A stretch of DNA of 64,000 bases from Sphingopyxis sp. USTB-05 (lineage in GTDB: Bacteria > Pseudomonadota > Alphaproteobacteria > Sphingomonadales > Sphingomonadaceae): NCBI RefSeq assembly GCF_023822045.1, contig NZ_CP084712.1, forward strand, positions 620,001 to 684,000, given 5' to 3'. Position numbers and translations under genes: made by a program. The notes beneath the pieces were generated by a model. The model had not been told where the DNA came from. It worked only from the letters and a program-made list of their open reading frames with translations, and ran no database searches. Of the stretch, positions 61,780 through 64,000 are shown one piece after another (position 1 is the first letter of the stretch; each line of letters begins with the position of its first letter).

Positions 61780-61802
61780 AACATGCAACAAAAATGCATA
61801 TT
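61780..61802. promoter_or_regulatory. NsrR-type operator between nsrR-like gene and globin/AOX operon
   Basis: The 23-base site AAC-ATGCA-N6-ATGCAT-ATT has the same two half-sites and spacing as the Escherichia coli NsrR consensus (AAG-ATGCA-TTTAAA-ATGCAT-CTT). It lies 31 bases before the regulator start and about 49 bases before the truncated haemoglobin start, so one site could control both directions. An AT-rich context (ATGTAT at 61746 and 61761) probably contains the promoters. Confidence 0.7.
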
Positions 61803-61832
61803 ATGGCGTGACGGAAATTTCGAAGGACCAAG

Positions 61833-62270
61833 ATGCGCCTGACGCGCTACACCGACTATGCGATGCGCGTGCTCCTCTATGTGGGCGCGCAGGATGACGC
61901 GCGGCTGAGCCCGATCTCGGAGATTTCGCGTGCCTATGGAATTTCGCAAAACCATCTGATGAAGGTCGTCAACGACCTAGTGAACGCAGGCTATCTCGAA
62001 AGCGTGCGCGGACGCTTCGGCGGGATCCGGCTTGCGAAGCCTGCGGCCGAGATCAATGTCGGCGCGGTCGTGCGCCATACCGAGGAGGGATTCGATCTCG
62101 TCGATTGCGCAAGCTGCATCATCGCGCCGGCGTGCGGTCTGACCGGGGCGCTCGCCGAGGCGCTCGCGGCGTTTATGGCCGTGCTCGACGGTTACAGCCT
62201 CGCCGACCTGCTTGCCAAGCGTGCGAATTTCGCGGCGCTGTTCGGGATCGACGAACCCGCGCGTAGCTGA
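61833..62270 (+). CDS. nsrR: Rrf2 family regulator, NsrR-like
   Basis: A 145-residue winged-helix regulator. The N-terminus MRLTRYTDYAMRVLLYVGAQ is typical of NsrR. The cluster-binding cysteines are in DCASCIIAPACGL (C-X2-C-X5-C), as in NsrR proteins that sense nitric oxide through an iron-sulfur cluster. It diverges from the haemoglobin-alternative oxidase operon, and an NsrR-type operator lies between. Other Rrf2 members such as RirA or IscR have different cysteine spacing, so NsrR is the best fit. Confidence 0.88.
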   Translation: MRLTRYTDYAMRVLLYVGAQDDARLSPISEISRAYGISQNHLMKVVNDLVNAGYLESVRGRFGGIRLAKPAAEINVGAVVRHTEEGFDLVDCASCIIAPACGLTGALAEALAAFMAVLDGYSLADLLAKRANFAALFGIDEPARS

Positions 62271-62274
62271 CGGA

Positions 62275-62976
62275 TCAGCGGCGCGCCCAACCCTTGTCGC
62301 GCGCCTGCCGCTCGGCGGCGGCGTCGAGCGGATCGCCCCCCATCATCGCGGCGGTGGCGGCGGCAAGTTCGCCCGACGACGCCTGGCGATAATCGGTGCC
62401 CGCTTGTCCCCGCATCGTCCGTTCGAGACGCCAACGTCCGTTGTCGCGACAGCCGATACCGTCCAGCGATGCGCTTTCAAAGCTGCGGCAATAGCGCCCG
62501 GCCTTGTCTTCAAAGCTGAGCCCGATCCGCACCGCGGCATCGGGCGGCTGGTTAGAGGCAAGCTGTGTGTCGAGCGCATCGGCGAGCGGGCCTGCGGCGA
62601 CGACTGCGCCGTTCGCTTCGGCGATGCTGGCCGCGGGTGCCCATGGCCGCAGTCCCAGCGCAAGTCCGAGCACAAGCGAAGCCGCGATCGCGCCCCAATG
62701 GATCGGGGCGAAGCGCGCCCGCTTCGCCTCCCGCCGCGTGGCAAGGCTGGTATCGACCGCAACGTCGGGGGTCAGCAGCGCGCGCAGTCGCTCGGGCACC
62801 GGCTCTTCGGCAACAGGCGCATAATGTGCCGCCAGCTTTGCCTTCAACGCTCGGTGGCGTGCGATTTCGGCGGCGAGCGCGGGGTCGCCCTCCGCCTCGC
62901 GTTCGATCCGCCGCGCGGTCAGGTCGTCGAGTTCGCCGTCGACAAAGGCGGCGACGGTGGCGGGATCGAAACTCAT
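62275..62976 (-). CDS. Transmembrane anti-sigma factor
   Basis: A 233-residue membrane protein paired with the upstream ECF sigma gene by a four-base overlap. The N-terminus VAAFVDGELDDLTARRIEREAEGDPALAAEI is a typical anti-sigma domain; I do not see the HxxxCxxC zinc motif. One membrane helix lies near 92-109 (WGAIAASLVLGLALGLRPW). The outside part has two cysteines (YCRSFE and IGCRDNG). Its 3' end is four bases from the nsrR-like gene end, on the opposite strand. Confidence 0.85.
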   Translation of the reverse strand: MSFDPATVAAFVDGELDDLTARRIEREAEGDPALAAEIARHRALKAKLAAHYAPVAEEPVPERLRALLTPDVAVDTSLATRREAKRARFAPIHWGAIAASLVLGLALGLRPWAPAASIAEANGAVVAAGPLADALDTQLASNQPPDAAVRIGLSFEDKAGRYCRSFESASLDGIGCRDNGRWRLERTMRGQAGTDYRQASSGELAAATAAMMGGDPLDAAAERQARDKGWARR

Positions 62977-63461
62977 GCGGCCTCTCCCAGCAGATGCATC
63001 AATGTTTCGCGCCCGCGGGCGAGGCGCGAGGTGACGGTGCCGATCGGCACCTCCAATATGTCGGCGGCCTCGCGGTACGCATAGCCTTCGACGAGGACGA
63101 GCATCACCACTTCGCGCTGCTCGTCGGGAAGGCGCGCCATTGCGCCGTCGACATCGCCGCGCAGCGTTCCCGCTTCGACTTCGGCGATGCCATCGCCCGC
63201 GATCTGGGTGACGCTTTCGTCGATCGACGCATGGACGCCGCGCCGGCCGGAGGCCCTGCGCTCGTCGATCCAGAGATTGCGGGTGATGCGATACATCCAG
63301 CTATCCAGTCTTGTTCCCTGTTGCCACTGTCCCTGCGATTTCAGTGCGCGTTCGATCGCCGCCTGGCATAAATCGTCGGCGTCGCTGGCATCGCGCGCCA
63401 GTCCGCGCGCAAACCTGCGCAGACGGGGCAGCAATTCGACCAGTTCCTCTTCGAAGCGCAT
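62973..63461 (-). CDS. ECF-type RNA polymerase sigma factor
   Basis: A 162-residue sigma-70 factor. Region 2: LPRLRRFARGLARDASDADDLCQAAIERALKS, then WMYRITRNLWIDERR. Region 4: LPDEQREVVMLVLVEGYAYREAADILEVPIGTVTSRLARGR. Controlled presumably by the overlapping anti-sigma gene. The opposite-strand gene at 63573 may be one of its targets, but no clear ECF promoter pair could be placed. Confidence 0.93.
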   Translation of the reverse strand: MRFEEELVELLPRLRRFARGLARDASDADDLCQAAIERALKSQGQWQQGTRLDSWMYRITRNLWIDERRASGRRGVHASIDESVTQIAGDGIAEVEAGTLRGDVDGAMARLPDEQREVVMLVLVEGYAYREAADILEVPIGTVTSRLARGRETLMHLLGEAA

Positions 63462-63572
63462 TGTCGCCTTTCGATTGTGTGAGGAAGAAACGAGTGGCTT
63501 CTATCGTTTATTCCGCGACCTGCTAAATTTTTTCGGGAACCGGCCAGCGTGCCGATCCTTGAGAGGCTTGCG

Positions 63573-64000
63573 ATGCGATATTGGACGACATCATTGGCGA
63601 TGCTCTGCCTTTTGCTTGGCGGAACCGACGCGCGCGTCGCGGCGCAGGTCGCGCTGCCGCAAGTCCAGCTTCCCGGCGCCGCCGGTCCCCTGCCGTCGCT
63701 GCCCGAAGTCGATATTGGCCGCGTCGCCGTGATGGGTGACAATCTGACGCAGTTGCGGCTCGACCGGATCACTGCGCTGGTTCGCGGCAATCGCGACAGC
63801 ATCGAACTCGACGAGCGCGGCGAGCCTGCGGTGCGCGGCGTCCTGGTCGCGAGCGGGGTCGATGCGGCGATGATCGCGCGGGCGGGCGAGGCGGGTTTTG
63901 CGCTAATCGACCGCGAGCGTATCGAGGGGCTCGATCTCGATATCGCCCGTTTTCGGGTGCCCGATGGCCGCAGCCTCGCCCGTGCGCGCAAACAGCTCGC
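63573..64000 (+). CDS. Exported protein, N-terminal part; possibly an S8 peptidase (partial)
   Basis: ATG at 63573 opens a frame that runs to the window edge, with GAGAGG six bases upstream. It starts with a signal peptide (MRYWTTSLAMLCLLLGG, then VAAQ), a Pro/Leu-rich linker and a region of about 90 residues (LDRITALVRGNRDSIELDERGEP, VRGVLVASGVD, FALIDRERIEGLDLDIARFRVPDGRSLARA). From memory, this prodomain-like pattern precedes subtilase domains in similar sigma/anti-sigma loci of Sphingomonadales, but the catalytic part is outside the window, so the call is tentative. Confidence 0.6.
   Translation, partial: MRYWTTSLAMLCLLLGGTDARVAAQVALPQVQLPGAAGPLPSLPEVDIGRVAVMGDNLTQLRLDRITALVRGNRDSIELDERGEPAVRGVLVASGVDAAMIARAGEAGFALIDRERIEGLDLDIARFRVPDGRSLARARKQL

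Noticed and set aside
63536..63560. ECF promoter GGAAC-N17-CTT before the exported protein gene
   Set aside because: The -10-like part would place the RNA start inside or after the ribosome site at 63561-63566, leaving no room for a normal leader.
1..64000. tRNA genes, CRISPR arrays, insertion sequences, prophage or attachment sites
   Set aside because: No cloverleaf-like sequence, spaced direct-repeat array, transposase, integrase or target-site duplication was seen when reading the gaps and gene products.

Overview
The window looks like a chromosome segment of a GC-rich alphaproteobacterium of the order Sphingomonadales, most like Sphingopyxis. This rests on gene content: a GapR-like protein, DUF1476 and DUF1244 proteins, a Tol-Pal operon downstream of ruv genes, a bacterial alternative oxidase, and short palindromic intergenic repeats. 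It also rests on frequent GTG/TTG starts. No database search was run. I saw no tRNA, rRNA, CRISPR array, transposase or integrase.

Layout. 1-5138 (+) is the 3' part of a type II secretion operon, gspH(end)-I-J-K-L-M-N plus prepilin peptidase. 5125-13187 (-) carries yebC, ruvC, ruvA, a GFA-family gene, ruvB, ybgC, tolQ-tolR-tolA-tolB and pal. 13257-14222 (-) holds three small conserved genes (YbjQ, GapR-like, DUF1244). 14334-17369 (+) has pyruvate kinase, an aspartate/glutamate leucyltransferase and a DUF3060 protein.

17546-23774 (+) is the most unusual part, an electron-transfer operon. It encodes an 811-residue flavoprotein/double cNMP-binding/four-cluster ferredoxin fusion, a membrane protein with two H-X13-H pairs, an FHA-domain decaheme cytochrome c, and a CpdA-like phosphodiesterase.

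23771-26560 (-) has a 2-hydroxyacid dehydrogenase, a small membrane protein and cysS. The cysS start codon sits in the loop of a perfect 17-bp hairpin. 26622-42341 (-) is a five-gene surface locus: TPR-CHAT protease-like protein, CHASE2-adenylate cyclase, an exported protein, a TpsB transporter and a giant TpsA adhesin.

42552-43502 (+) has an F1-ATPase inhibitor-like gene, bolA and grxD, closed by an intrinsic terminator. 43927-47905 (-) has an SMR exporter and an Mla lipid-transport operon, followed on + by a HAD phosphatase. 48892-54860 (-) has a PLP enzyme, an MFS transporter, pgeF, a GNAT acetyltransferase, a MidA-like methyltransferase and lgt. 54938-59609 (+) has an acyl-CoA synthetase, a cytochrome b plus Tat/lipoprotein molybdoenzyme pair, and a cyclopropane fatty acid synthase. 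60153-62270 is a likely nitric-oxide response module: truncated haemoglobin, alternative oxidase and globin, divergent from an NsrR-like Rrf2 regulator with an NsrR-type operator between. The window ends with an ECF sigma/anti-sigma pair and the start of a divergent exported protein.

Three neighbouring loci share a possible cyclic-nucleotide theme: a cyclase at 37-39 kb, a cNMP-binding redox protein at 17.6-20 kb and a cNMP phosphodiesterase at 23 kb. This link is an inference.
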